From: Gossypium raimondii
Lineage: Eukaryota > Streptophyta > Magnoliopsida > Malvales > Malvaceae
DNA length: 64,000 nt
Assembly (NCBI RefSeq): GCF_025698545.1
Contig: NC_068569.1
Span: 13,454,001-13,518,000, forward strand
Direction: 5' to 3'
Both the position numbers and the translations under genes were made by a program. Below the pieces are notes generated by a model, which worked only from the letters and a program-made list of their open reading frames with translations, did not search any database and was not told the DNA's origin. Below, piece by piece: positions 35,677 through 47,009 of this stretch. Numbering within the stretch: the first letter of the stretch is position 1; each line of letters opens with the position of its first letter.

Positions 35677-38480
35677 ATGGCCAAACCTTTGAAGAAGTTG
35701 GTTTCATGTGTTATTCTTGATCTGGATGGTACACTTCTTAACACTGGTAAGCTTAATTTCTTCATATTTCTTTGAAATTTTGTTCTTTTTTCTGCTTCTT
35801 AACACGTTTTGGGTTGATAGCTTTTCTTCTCTTCCCCCCCCCCTTTAAATGCATTTTCAGATCACCCGCTTTTAGTCTCAATTATATGAAATAAAAGAAT
35901 ATATGTGCACACAGACATACTTTTGGGTGCTCCGATTATGGACCCAATTTTAAAATATTTGAGACTATTGCTTTCTTGATGTTTTGCAACTATTTGCTTT
36001 TGAGTATTGATTTATATAGTAATGATTTGTTTTACTTTCATGATAGATGGTGTAGTAAGTGAGGTTTTAAAAGGATTTTTGGCTAAGTATGGGAAACAAT
36101 GGGATGGAAGAGAAGCTCAAAGAATAGTAGGTAAAACACCATTGGAAGCTGCTGCAGCTGTAGTGGAAGAATATGGTCTTCCTTGTGGAAAGGAGGAATT
36201 TCTTGCAGAACTTCATCCAGTATTCTATGCACAGTAAGTCAGGTTTTATGTGTTTGCTGTTAGGCGTGGAAATAACTTGAACTGGTACAATGTTGAGGCT
36301 CTTATTTATGTACTTTGTAATTGTAGGTTGTGCAACATTAAACCTCTTCCAGGTGCCAGTCGGCTACTTAAACATTTGAGTGGTCATGGTGTGCCCATGG
36401 CTTTAGCTTCAAACTCTCCAAGGGGAAGCATAGAATCCAAAATTTCTTATCACCAAGGTTTTCTTCATAGGAACTTCTAGTGACTCTTGAATCTCTTATT
36501 GGAGCTGTCTACTTAACCTTTACTTTGCAGGTTGGAAAGATTATTTCTCCGCCATTGTTGGTGGTGATGAAGTGACTGCAGGGAAGCCAAGTCCTGAGAT
36601 GTGAGTTGCATCAGTATATGGTCTGATCTTCTGTTAGATATATTTTCTCTAATGTGCAAATAAAATTCTAGCTTTTCTTTTTTGTTTTACCTTATAAAAG
36701 TCTAACACTCTCGATTTCCTATTAAAGATTCCTGGAAGCTGCTAAAAGGCTAAATAGAGAACCTTCAAGCTGCCTAGTCATTGAAGATTCTATGTAAGTG
36801 GCTTCCACCTTTATTAAGGTTTCCTGGCTAATATGTTCTCTCTTTTGATGATGCTCTATTAGTTACACTTTCCATTTTGTAATAATTTAAGTTAATTTTT
36901 TACCCAGAACATGCTCTGTATCTATTATTTTGTTCCTTGAAACAATTCCTTAATTTTTTATACTAATTGTTCCTTGAAATAATTCATCTCGTTATGCGCA
37001 CAAGTATTTAAATGTTCACGATAGCAGCTGGTATTTTTTTTTTTTTTTTGCAAGAGAAATTATAGCTCTAATTAATTTATATGGATGACAAAATGAAATG
37101 AAAAAGGTAGAAAGAAAGGAACTCTAGCTGTCTCAAGTCCCTAGTAAATTTCATTGCTCTAGCAGTCCTTTTGGCAACTTAGGAACATTTTGAGCTAGCC
37201 TTTAAGTATTGAAAGCATGCCCTATTTTTCCTGACTTATTGTCTTGCAACGTTTAGATGTTTTGTTGTTTTTATTAATTAGCACTAGCAACTCGTAAGCA
37301 TATGACATAGTTTTTTCTTTCACTAATACTGGGAACTTGCATTGCCAGGCCAGGTGTTACAGCTGGTAAGGCTGCTGGAATGGAAGTGGTTGCTGTGCCA
37401 TCTGTTCCAAAACAAGCGCATCTTTACACCTCTGCAGATGAAGTGATAAACTCTCTGCTTGATTTGCAACCTGAAAAGTGGGGCCTACCTCCATTTCAAG
37501 ATTGTAAATCTCTTGACACCTACATCTTTGTATTACATCATGGTTAGTAACCTTTACTTGTAAACAATAATCATGAGAAAATGGTGTTGTGATTGCAGGG
37601 ATAGAGGGAACTTTGCCAACAGAACCTTGGTATATCAGTGGTCCCGTCATTAAGGGATTTGGCCGTGGCTCAAAAGTTCTTGGGATCCCTACAGGTATAT
37701 AATAAACTGTTTGCTAAGCTAGTCTCTGTCTTTACGCTATTTTGGCCTTTGTGTGGGAAGAAATCACACAGATATCTACCTGTAACTCAGACCCCTAATA
37801 ACTTAAAGAGTCTTTGAGCCATGTTGCTTTGTTATAACATCCAAAGTCTTAGACATTTGTTCCTATTTCGTCTGTTTTGCTTCGTATCCTGTTCTCTTAC
37901 GTTTCTTTTTTCCAGCCAACTTGTCACCCAAAGGTCACTCAAGTCTCCTTTCAGAACATCCTTCAGGGGTATATTTTGGTTGGGCTGGATTGTCTACAAG
38001 AGGTGTTTATAAAATGGTCATGAGCATCGGTTGGAACCCATATTTCAACAATGCTGAAAAGACTATAGTGAGTGCAATAATAACTTGGATGTTAACCACT
38101 GTAAGTCTTATTAATGATTGTAACTCTTTATTTTCTAAACATGATTCATGCTGCAGGAACCATGGTTGCTTCATGAATTTACAGAGGACTTCTATGGTGA
38201 GGAATTGCGTCTTGTCATAGTCGGCTATTTACGACCCGAGGTATCATCCAAAATAGTTGGCATGCCTTTGCAGTTGTCCCTCCCTCCCCCAAAGTTGTGC
38301 TTTTTAGTGACAAGTTTTGCATGCTAACAGGTTAATTTCCCATCCCTCGAAAGCCTGATAGCGAAGATTCATGAGGACAAACGAATAGCAGAGAGAGCCC
38401 TTGATCTTCCATTGTATTCAAAGCACAAGGATGACCCATATCTAAGTAGTTCTTTGCACAGTGAAAGCAACCATTCATGA
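35677..38480 (+). CDS. FHY: bifunctional FMN hydrolase/riboflavin kinase, 10 exons, complete
   Basis: The kinase half converts riboflavin to FMN with ATP; the HAD-type half hydrolyses FMN back to riboflavin. Exons are 35677-35746, 36047-36233, 36327-36457, 36531-36600, 36728-36793, 37349-37503, 37599-37694, 37916-38067, 38157-38240 and 38331-38480, giving 386 residues; the Arabidopsis enzyme has about 379. The HAD nucleophile motif DLDGTLLNT starts at residue 15 with Asp15 and Asp17, followed by [10 protein letters not shown], the Lys motif AGKPSPEIF and CLVIEDS. The flavokinase domain starts near residue 237 ([20 protein letters not shown]) with the PTAN motif at 257-260 and [11 protein letters not shown] later. 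No transit peptide is evident, so a cytosolic site is likely. A four-codon upstream frame precedes the start. Gene order supports synteny with the Arabidopsis FHY region. Confidence 0.94.
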
Positions 38481-39573
38481 TCTACTGGATTTTCAGTTTT
38501 CATTTGGAAAGAAACTAATTTGTGAAAATATTGTTTCCTTCTTTCATGACGAAGCCATTCAATACGAACACAAGGGCCATCAGCCTTTATTTTTAGATTG
38601 GATGTTAAAGAGACTATGAACATAGATCAAGTTTTCAATCTGTTGTATAAGTCGTTATTGTCATATGAAAATATCATTTGCTCCCCTCCGTGCACGTTTA
38701 TATACTATTTTCTTCATTCATGTACTCGTATTCATATGGCAAAAAGTACAGACTTTTTCTTCTTTTTGATAATCTACTCTGTTCATTATACCTAAATAAA
38801 ATTTTAACTTTTAGCCCAAATAATTTTAAATGGTATTCAAATAAGTTTTAAAGCTTATTATAAACCAATATTTTTATCTAGGTATAATAAAAGTATAAGA
38901 ATTTACTTAAAATACTCAAAGAGGACAAAAGGGAAAAAAGGGAGTGTATTGTGGCGAAATATGCAATTCAATTAAAGTTTAGAGGTTTCTAAGCAAATTA
39001 AGCCAAAAAGTCAAAAACCTAGAAGAAAGAGAGGATAAAATAATATTTATTGTCCAAGTTTGACAATTTCTTTTTACTTTGTTCTTAGAACTTTTTTGAT
39101 CACATCAGTCCTTAATATTCTTTTTTTTAATTTGGTCTTTGAACTTAAAATATTCATTTTAATTGGTCTATGAACTTAAATTCCGTTAAAGTATGATGAT
39201 GTGACATTTAAAGATTACTCCACATCATTACTTGAAAATTTTAAAAATATTTTTTGTATATTAAAGATTTTATATAAATTTTTTTGAACTTTTAAGTGAT
39301 AATGTGATACAATTTTAAAAGTTACACGTCACCAAACATGGACAAAATTCAAGTTTAGAGATCAAATTAAGAATAATAACAAAGTTTCAGGACTAATGTG
39401 GAAAAAATATTCTGGGGCCAAATTGGAAAAGTTGTCAAATACAGGGATTAACTATTGCTTTGTCCAAAAAAAAAAGTAGTGGCAGGAGTGGCAAAAAGAC
39501 GAGACAAGTAGACAACGCCACACTCGCGATTCCAAGCTCCTCTTTCTCAAAGCTTTAGTGTTTTGGCGGCAAA
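38481..39573. other. spacer between FMN gene and WD40 gene, with a MITE
   Basis: The left third is 3' UTR and flank of the FMN gene. The foldback element at 39040-39462 takes most of the rest, leaving only about 110 bp before the WD40 start codon. Confidence 0.5.
39040..39462. mobile_element. foldback MITE directly upstream of the WD40 gene
   Basis: Left words ATTGTCCAAGTTTGACAATT and AATTTGGTCTTTGAACTTAA pair with the complement of AAGTTGTCAAATACAGGGAT and TCAAGTTTAGAGATCAAATT. Arms are about 150 bp around an AT-rich loop. It may supply part of the promoter of the next gene. Confidence 0.6.
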
Positions 39574-42500
39574 ATGGGAGAAGAGGAGCGAGAAGAAGAG
39601 AATCAGCTACCAAGCTCCCAAATCGAACCAACGGAAACCTCAGAATCTCCAAAGCAACAGGAATATGAGTGGCCTAAGATTAGATTCAGTGTTCCTCCCT
39701 ACAGAACTTACCACTTTCATAATCAGTTCAGAACTGGTCCCAACCCTAACAATTTTCTCAAAGGCGTCAAATGGTATTTTTCCTTCCCCTTTTTCCACCT
39801 TCTCCTATTCTCTTTTTCCCCCATTTTATTTTGAGTTGTATGGGTTTGGTCTTTTGCAGGTCTCCTGACGGCTCCTGTTTTCTCACCAGTTCCGAGGATA
39901 ATACTCTTCGCCTTTTCTACTTGTATTTTTTTCTAGTACTTCTTTTTAGCCTTTCTTTTATGGTTTATTTCGTGTGGATTTTTATTAGTTTTTGTCTTCA
40001 AAATTTATTATTAGGCCGGATGATGGAAGCGCTGATCAAATTACTGCATGCTCTTCAGTCTCTGAAGAAGGTAAATTTCTTATGTACTCCTTATAACAGG
40101 TTGTATAGGAAAAACCAGTGTGGCTCTTTTTAGATTTAGTTTAACACTGTGGTTTTACTTCTATACGTATAGATTCCTATGCTGCGCAACTTGTTGTGAG
40201 TGAAGGGGAATCTGTTTATGATTTCTGTTGGTATCCATATATGTCAGCTTCAGGTGCTTTTCTTATTTTTTCATTTCTTTTTTCAGTAAAGTTCTTTAGT
40301 TCTATTTTCATTTGCGGTTTAAATCTAGTCCTATGCTACTGCAATGTTGTTCAATGTAGATCCAGTTACCTGTGTGTTTGCTACCACTACCCGTGACCAT
40401 CCGATTCATCTTTGGGATGCTACTTCTGGCCTGGTAATCATTCATTTCGATCTCATATTTGCATTTATTGAATGAGATAATGGTTTATCATTTAAAGACT
40501 TCGATAAAACTTGATGATTATGTTGTATCTAGCAGCGAGCAGGCAGAGTTTTATTAACCATTTGCATTTACTAAATTTGGCATCTTAACTTTTACAGCTA
40601 CGTTGCACCTACCGAGCTTATGATGCCGTGGATGAAATCACTGCTGCATTTTCAGTTGCATTTAATCCTGCAGGGACTAAGTAAGCTAAAACATCCGCAT
40701 AAAAGCATCATAATTTGCTCAATTTCTTTTCTGTTGAATTGAGTTCATATGTTTTGAGCTTGAAATTTTTCTCTTGAGATTTTTGAAAAATATAAAATTT
40801 CAAACTTATGTTTTCTCATGTACCTTGTTATTCCCTTTGGGGAATGCTCCACTTTCAAAGGAGTTAAATCAGAACATGGGCATTTTCACTGGCTTCCACT
40901 GATATTGCATTCTCTATTTCTTTATTCTTGTAGGGTATTCGCTGGCTACAACAAATCTGTTAGAGTGTTTGATGTACATCGACCTGGTAGAGATTTTGTA
41001 CAATATTCAACACTACAAGGGAACAAAGAAGGTCAAACGGGTAATTTTTGTACTGAGCTAGTTAATGATCGCACTGAAGCTAAAGCATATTGTAATGATC
41101 TTAGCATTGGACTACAGGTATTATATCTGCAATTGCCTTTTGTCCTACTCACACTGGAATGCTAGCGACGGGATCTTACAGCCAGACTACTGCAATATAT
41201 AGGGAAGACAATATGGAGCTCTTATATGTTTTACATGGACAAGAAGGTGGGATAACGCATGTAAGTTAGCATTGATTCCCGTCACATGGTTTTATTTATT
41301 ATACTGGCTAGGAAAGGCAAAATGTTTTTCTTTTTCACCTTTGTTTCAGGTGCAATTTTCAAAAGATGGCAATTATCTATATACTGGAGCCCGGAAGGTA
41401 ACATTCTCTACATAGTCCTCATTCCATATACAACCAATTAAATGAAAGGACAGATTTTGCTTGCCCTTTTCTCTTTCTTCGTTCTTGAGTGATACATACA
41501 ATCTTTGTTGTATAATTAGAGATTATCCCTTTCTTATGAAATAATTGAAGGATCTAAAATGCATTTTGCTTTTGTATACTTATATATGATAATAACTTAA
41601 AACACTTCTAACGCGTTGATTAATTAAGCAATATTAATGTTTAGATCAATGCCATAGAAAGGTTGTTGTATCTCAAATCAGTCTTTAGAATGCTTGACTG
41701 TAGTGTAATTTTACCGGTATCTAAACCACCAAAAGTTAAAGCAGAATCCTTTCCTTGATCGGTTTCAAAAATGCTCCATGAATGGTATTATGATTTGTTA
41801 TTTGTATGAATAACTCTGTTTTTTCATTCCCTTCAAACTTTCCATTTTGATGAAAGTTGCTCTAATCATTTAAATTTTCCTGTCTGAAAATACCCTAAAT
41901 TGTAATGGCATCACCAATGCTTAACATTGACGGTGTCTTTTATCAATTCATCATTTAGGATCCTTATATTATGTGCTGGGACATAAGAAAAGCTGTTGAA
42001 GTTGTCTACAAGTAAGTAATTTAATCTTATAGATGCTGCTGCGAACTTTTTTTTAATTTTTATTTCTTTTGAAAAAGAAAGCAAAAACAAAGAAATATAT
42101 ATAGATTCAAGCAATCAAGTAAAAGAAATGAATTTGAGCACACTCGTATACCTCAGAAATGAAATAGTTTTGAATGCATTGAATTTTAATGCCTATAATC
42201 TTGTTTGTGGCTTCAAAATAACCACCATAAAAGTGGATATACCAATTTTTGTACGTGGTTTTTAGTCTTCTTGACTGCAAGTTTTAATTTATCATGCACA
42301 CTTTTAGTGACAAAATTGAAGTCCATGTCTTATTTACACCTTGTTTGCAGGTTATACAGATCATCTGAATCTACCAACCAACGAATAGCTTTCGATATTG
42401 AGTGCTCAGGTCGGCATCTTGGTACAGGTGGCCAGGTAAAATTTTGTTTTTCATCCATTACTTCTGATCCAAATTCTAATGTCAATGCATGATTTATACT

Positions 42501-43053
42501 CTGCTGATTTCTCTGAAAATTATTTCCAGGATGGTCTTGTTCATATTTATGATTTACAAACCGGGCAGTGGGTATCAGGCTTTCAGGCTGCAGCTGGTTG
42601 AGCATTCTGCATTTCTTTAGGAAGAAAGTGATTCATTTTTTCTTATCTTGAGAAATGATTGATTTCTTACCAGTTGTAATATAATCTACAGATACCGTCA
42701 ATGGTTTCTCTTTCCATCCTTTCCTGCCAATGGCTGCCTCTTCATCAGGCCACCGAAGATTTCAAATTCTCGAGGACGATAATGAGGATTTGCAGTTGAG
42801 AGGTACTTTCAGTTACATCAATAACTACTCCTTTCACAAATTCTTGAGGACGAATAACTTATTATTATGGTTTTCACTCACTTGTTCCGTTTCACAAATA
42901 CTTTTGCACTGTGACAGAATTAAGGTGGTGTTTTTTTTCATAGACGCAAATGATATCTGTCAATGATGCCATTCTGTATTGGATGTAGGTGAGGAAAATT
43001 GCGCTTCTGTTTGGAGTTTCTCGTATGATGTTACTGCTGGAGAACAACCTTGA
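39574..43053 (+). CDS. TCAB1/WRAP53-type WD40 protein, 14 exons, complete
   Basis: Plant homologue of WRAP53/TCAB1, which in animals binds CAB-box small RNAs and telomerase RNA in Cajal bodies; the plant role is inferred only. Exons are 39574-39773, 39860-39922, 40015-40070, 40173-40253, 40360-40433, 40598-40680, 40934-41040, 41118-41260, 41350-41397, 41959-42011, 42351-42435, 42530-42596, 42692-42802 and 42989-43053, giving 411 residues. An acidic N-terminus is followed by FLKGVKWSPDGSCFLTSSED, then WD repeats including HPIHLWDATSGLLRCTYRAY, KVFAGYNKSVRVFDVHRPGR, THVQFSKDGNYLYTGARKDP and MCWDIRK. These blocks are diagnostic for the family. The start was chosen because it is the first ATG in frame after the MITE. 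Many tiny exons and a 561-bp intron 9 are as expected. Splice sites are by eye. Confidence 0.9.
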
Positions 43054-43497
43054 ATGTTGGGTCATTTTGACGGTCAATGGGAACATAGAAAGGGACCCCC
43101 ATTTTTGTAACTAGGTGAACATGCAAGAATGTCATTTTCGTAATTATGGTACTTTGTCACATTTAATACAAACATTACGGCGGTTGAGCAAAATGTTTGT
43201 TTTCTTGGTTCAAAACATATGCCCATGGCAATGATAAGCGCCACCATTTATAACATTGTTGTGGTGGAATGTAATGTTTGATCTCAAAGGTACTTCCATT
43301 TCCCAAAAATATCAAATGTAAAACAACGCTTTGTCACTGCAAGTCTGACTCAACTCTATCTGTGTCTAAAACGCAGGAATTGAAGTCTGACTGATATTTT
43401 TGATAATGGGGCGGCTCCTAGAATTCAGAGCCACACTTGTCATAAAAAGAAAAACCAACCTTTTTTATTGATATTTTTTATTTTGCTTGGAATTATG
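43054..43497. other. 3' flank of the WD40 gene
   Basis: Probable 3' UTR and about 300 bp of spacer with no feature, ending at the target duplication TTATG of LTR element A (43493-43497). Confidence 0.5.
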
Positions 43498-44699
43498 TGT
43501 AGCACCTCGTTTTTAGTAAAATCAGAACAATAATTTCGGGATCACAAATTTGAGTCCGAAAGAAATTTTATTTTAATGTTATTTTATTATCTGCATTATA
43601 ATTAAAATATTTTATGAAAATTTCATAAAGAAATTTTACTGATTTTATGTCTAATCGATAAAAGACTAAATTGCATAAAATGCAAAAGTTGAGTTCTACT
43701 AGTTAAAAGTATAAAATAGCTATGAAATTCAAAATTTGAGGTCCTTATATGGCAATTAGACTATTAAGTGGAGTTAGTAAATAAGTATGATGATTCATCC
43801 ATGGAAATTTAATTAAGGAAAAAGATGAAATTGGAAAATAAAAGATGAAAAGATGATAAATTAATAAAATAAGAAAATATCATCATTTTTCATCATCTTT
43901 CCCAAAATTAAATCCATGGAAACTCTAGTTAAGAGAAAAGAGCTCAAGCAAGCTTATTTAGCTTAATTGGGTAAGTATTCTTATTCCGTTTTTTTAGTAA
44001 TTTTCATATTTCCGAGATCGTAATAGCTTAATCTAACTATTTCGGGGATTAATTTGTAAAGTTATCAAAGCATTAAGGTTTTTTCATGTATGGGTATGCA
44101 TGAATTATGAAATTTATGGTAGAAAATGAAAGGTTTTGATAGGTAAACAACTTTTGTAAAGTGAATTTTTATGAAATTATGATTTAGGGATTAAATTGAA
44201 AAGATGTAAAATTCATGAAAAAATTCTGATTTTTGTGAAATACATGGGCTGTAAATGTTAAATATAAAAATAGGCTAGGCTTGGAATAAGGATTAAATTG
44301 CAGGAATTTCATTTTTCGAGCTTAGGGACGAAATCATAATTAATCAAAAGTATAGAGGCAAAATGGTAATTTTTCCTAAGATGTGAATTAGATTGAATTG
44401 AATGTGAATTTTATTAAATTGAGTTAAATTTACTCGTATAGATCCGGATAGACCTAGTTCGGAATTGGATCGGGAAAAACAAAAAGTATCGAAATAATAG
44501 TCTACAAAACAAACATTATCGAGGTAAGTTCGTGTAACTAAATTGTGTATATTTATATGTTTGAATTGAATGTTATATATGTGAATTGTGAAATTGTTAT
44601 TTATATGAAATTGATTACATATCCGAGAAAACTGATAAATCTCAAGTCCCGTTTGAATAAATGAAATTCGATAAATACAGGATTTCTTGTATTGGTTGT

Positions 44700-45190
44700 G
44701 GTCCTGCATATGTTGCGGACACACCACAGCTCGAAAGAGCGTCTCGTTATAAGCCCTCTCAAGCTTCCTGTTATATGGTTCTTGCGAGCTTCCCGTTAAT
44801 AGCTCTTCGGAGCATCCCGATTGGTTGTGATTCTGCATGTGTTGTAGACACACCACAGCTCTTATGAACGTTCTGATATATGGCTCTTCGTGAGCTTCCC
44901 GATTAAAGGCTCTTTGTGAACTTCTTGATTAATAACAACTCTCCGAAAATTCTCGATATGGCTCGCTTGAACTTTTCGATATATGGCTATTTGGAGCTTC
45001 CCGATTAATGGCTCTACAGAGCTACCTGTTATTGGCTTGCATGAGCTTCCTGATTATGCCTCTTATGAGCTTCCCGTTATAAGGCCCGGATAAGCCTCCT
45101 GTTACATGGTTCACATGAGCTTCCCGTTATATGGTTTGAAAGAGTGCTTCCCGTTAGTGTGCTCTTATGAGCATTCCCGAATATGAATTG
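44700..45190. repeat. degenerate short repeats in element A
   Basis: Units of about 25-40 bp built on GAGCTTCCCGTTATATGGCT, more than ten copies with much decay. Homologous to 46430-46810 in element B. Confidence 0.8.
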
Positions 45191-46429
45191 ACGGGTTATA
45201 GTTTTGTACACTTAATGTGTACTACTCGTGTAACAGCCCATTTTTGGTGAAATCGAAACAGTGGTTTCGGGATCACAAATCCGAGTCTGAAAAGAAAATT
45301 ATTTTAATATTATTTTATGGTCTGCATTATGATAGAAATATCATATGAAATTTTTGTTAAGAAAATTTTACCAATTACATGTTTAATTGATAAAAGGACC
45401 AAATTGCATAAAATGCAAAAAATGAGTTCTAGTAGCTATATGTATCAAATAGCTATGGAATTTAAAGTTTGAGGTCCTTATATTACAAATAGACCATTAA
45501 GAGAAGTTAGCGAGATAAGGATGATGATTCATCTATGAAAATTTAATTAAAGAAAATGATGAAATTGGAAATAAAAGATATTAAAAGATGATAATTGATT
45601 AAACGATGAAAATATCATCTTTTCATCATCTTTCCTAAATTTTTTTATGGAAATCCTTTCAAAGAGAAAAGAGTTCAAGCAAACTTACTTGGCTTAATTG
45701 GGTAAGTAATCTTGTCCCATTTTTAGTAATTTTTATATTTTCGAGATCGTAATAACCTAATCTAGCTATCTTAGGGATTTATTTGCAAAATTATCAAAGT
45801 ACTGGGGTTTTTACATGAATGAGTATGCATGAATTATGAAGTTTCATGGTAGAAAATGAAAGGTTGTTGATAGATAAACAACTTTTGTTAAAGGAATTTT
45901 GATGAAAATGTGATTTAGGGATTAAATTGTAAAGATGAAAAATTTATGAAAAAAATTTTCTGAAATACATGGGCTGCTATTATTATATGTAAAAATCGGC
46001 TAGGCTTGGAATAAGGATTAAATTGCATGAATTTCATTTTTCGAGCCTAGGGATGAAATCGTCACTAATTAAAAGTATAAGGGAAAATTGTAATTTTGCC
46101 TAAGTTATGTATTGGATCGAATTGAGAATAAAATTGTATTAAATTGAGTTAAATTTACTCGTATAGAACCGGATAGACTAAATAGGAATTGGATCGAGGA
46201 AAAGAAAAAGTAACGAATTAGTAACATACAAGTTCACGAACATTGTCGAGGTAAGTTCGTGTAACTTAATTGTGCAATTATATGTTTGAATTAATTTGAA
46301 TTATTTGTTTGAGAATTGTCTACTAGCCATGTATAGGAAGTCTGATCATATATCCGAAAAATACCCGATAAATGTTAAATCTCGTTTGAATAAATGAAAT
46401 TTGATTGGATACAGGGTTCCCGTATCGGT

Positions 46430-46810
46430 TGTGGTCTTGCATATGTTGTGAACACACCATAGCTGGAAAGAGCGTCCCGTTATAAGCACTCTCAAGCTTC
46501 CCGTTATATGGTTCTTGCGAGCTTCCAGTTAATAGCTCTTCGGAGCATCCCGATTGATTTTGACCCTACATGTGTTGTGGGCACACCGCAGCTCTTATGA
46601 GCGTTCCGTATATGGCTCTCTGTGAGCTTCCCGTTATATGGCTATCCGGTGCTTCATGATTAATTGCTCTTCGGAGCTACCCATTAATTATTTTCCGCAG
46701 CTACCCATTATAGGCTCTTTGTGAGCTTTTCGTTCTATTGCCCAGATAAGCTTTCGGTTACATGGCTCACATGAGCTTCCCGTTATAGTGCATGAGAGAG
46801 AGATTTCTGT
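46430..46810. repeat. degenerate short repeats in element B
   Basis: Same GAGCTTCCCGTTATATGGCT-type units as in element A, fewer and with different copy order. Confidence 0.8.
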
Positions 46811-47009
46811 TTATGTACTTGTAAAAGCACTCTTAAACGTGAATTGATGGATTTACAGTAGTGTACGCTTTGTGTGTACTACCCATGTATCCATCAAAAT
46901 TTCAAATGATTTAACGGGTGGAATTCTGACACGAGAACATAGGAAATCAAAATGAATCATTATCTGTATATACTTGAAAACATATGGAAACATTATTGAT
47001 GAGTTCATC

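Noticed and set aside
44344-44856. 170-codon minus frame in element A
   Set aside because: It lies within LTR repeat DNA, includes the short tandem repeats and has no gag or pol similarity.
44700-45190. Regular repeats considered as a CRISPR array
   Set aside because: Units are degenerate, with no constant spacer, and the context is a plant LTR.
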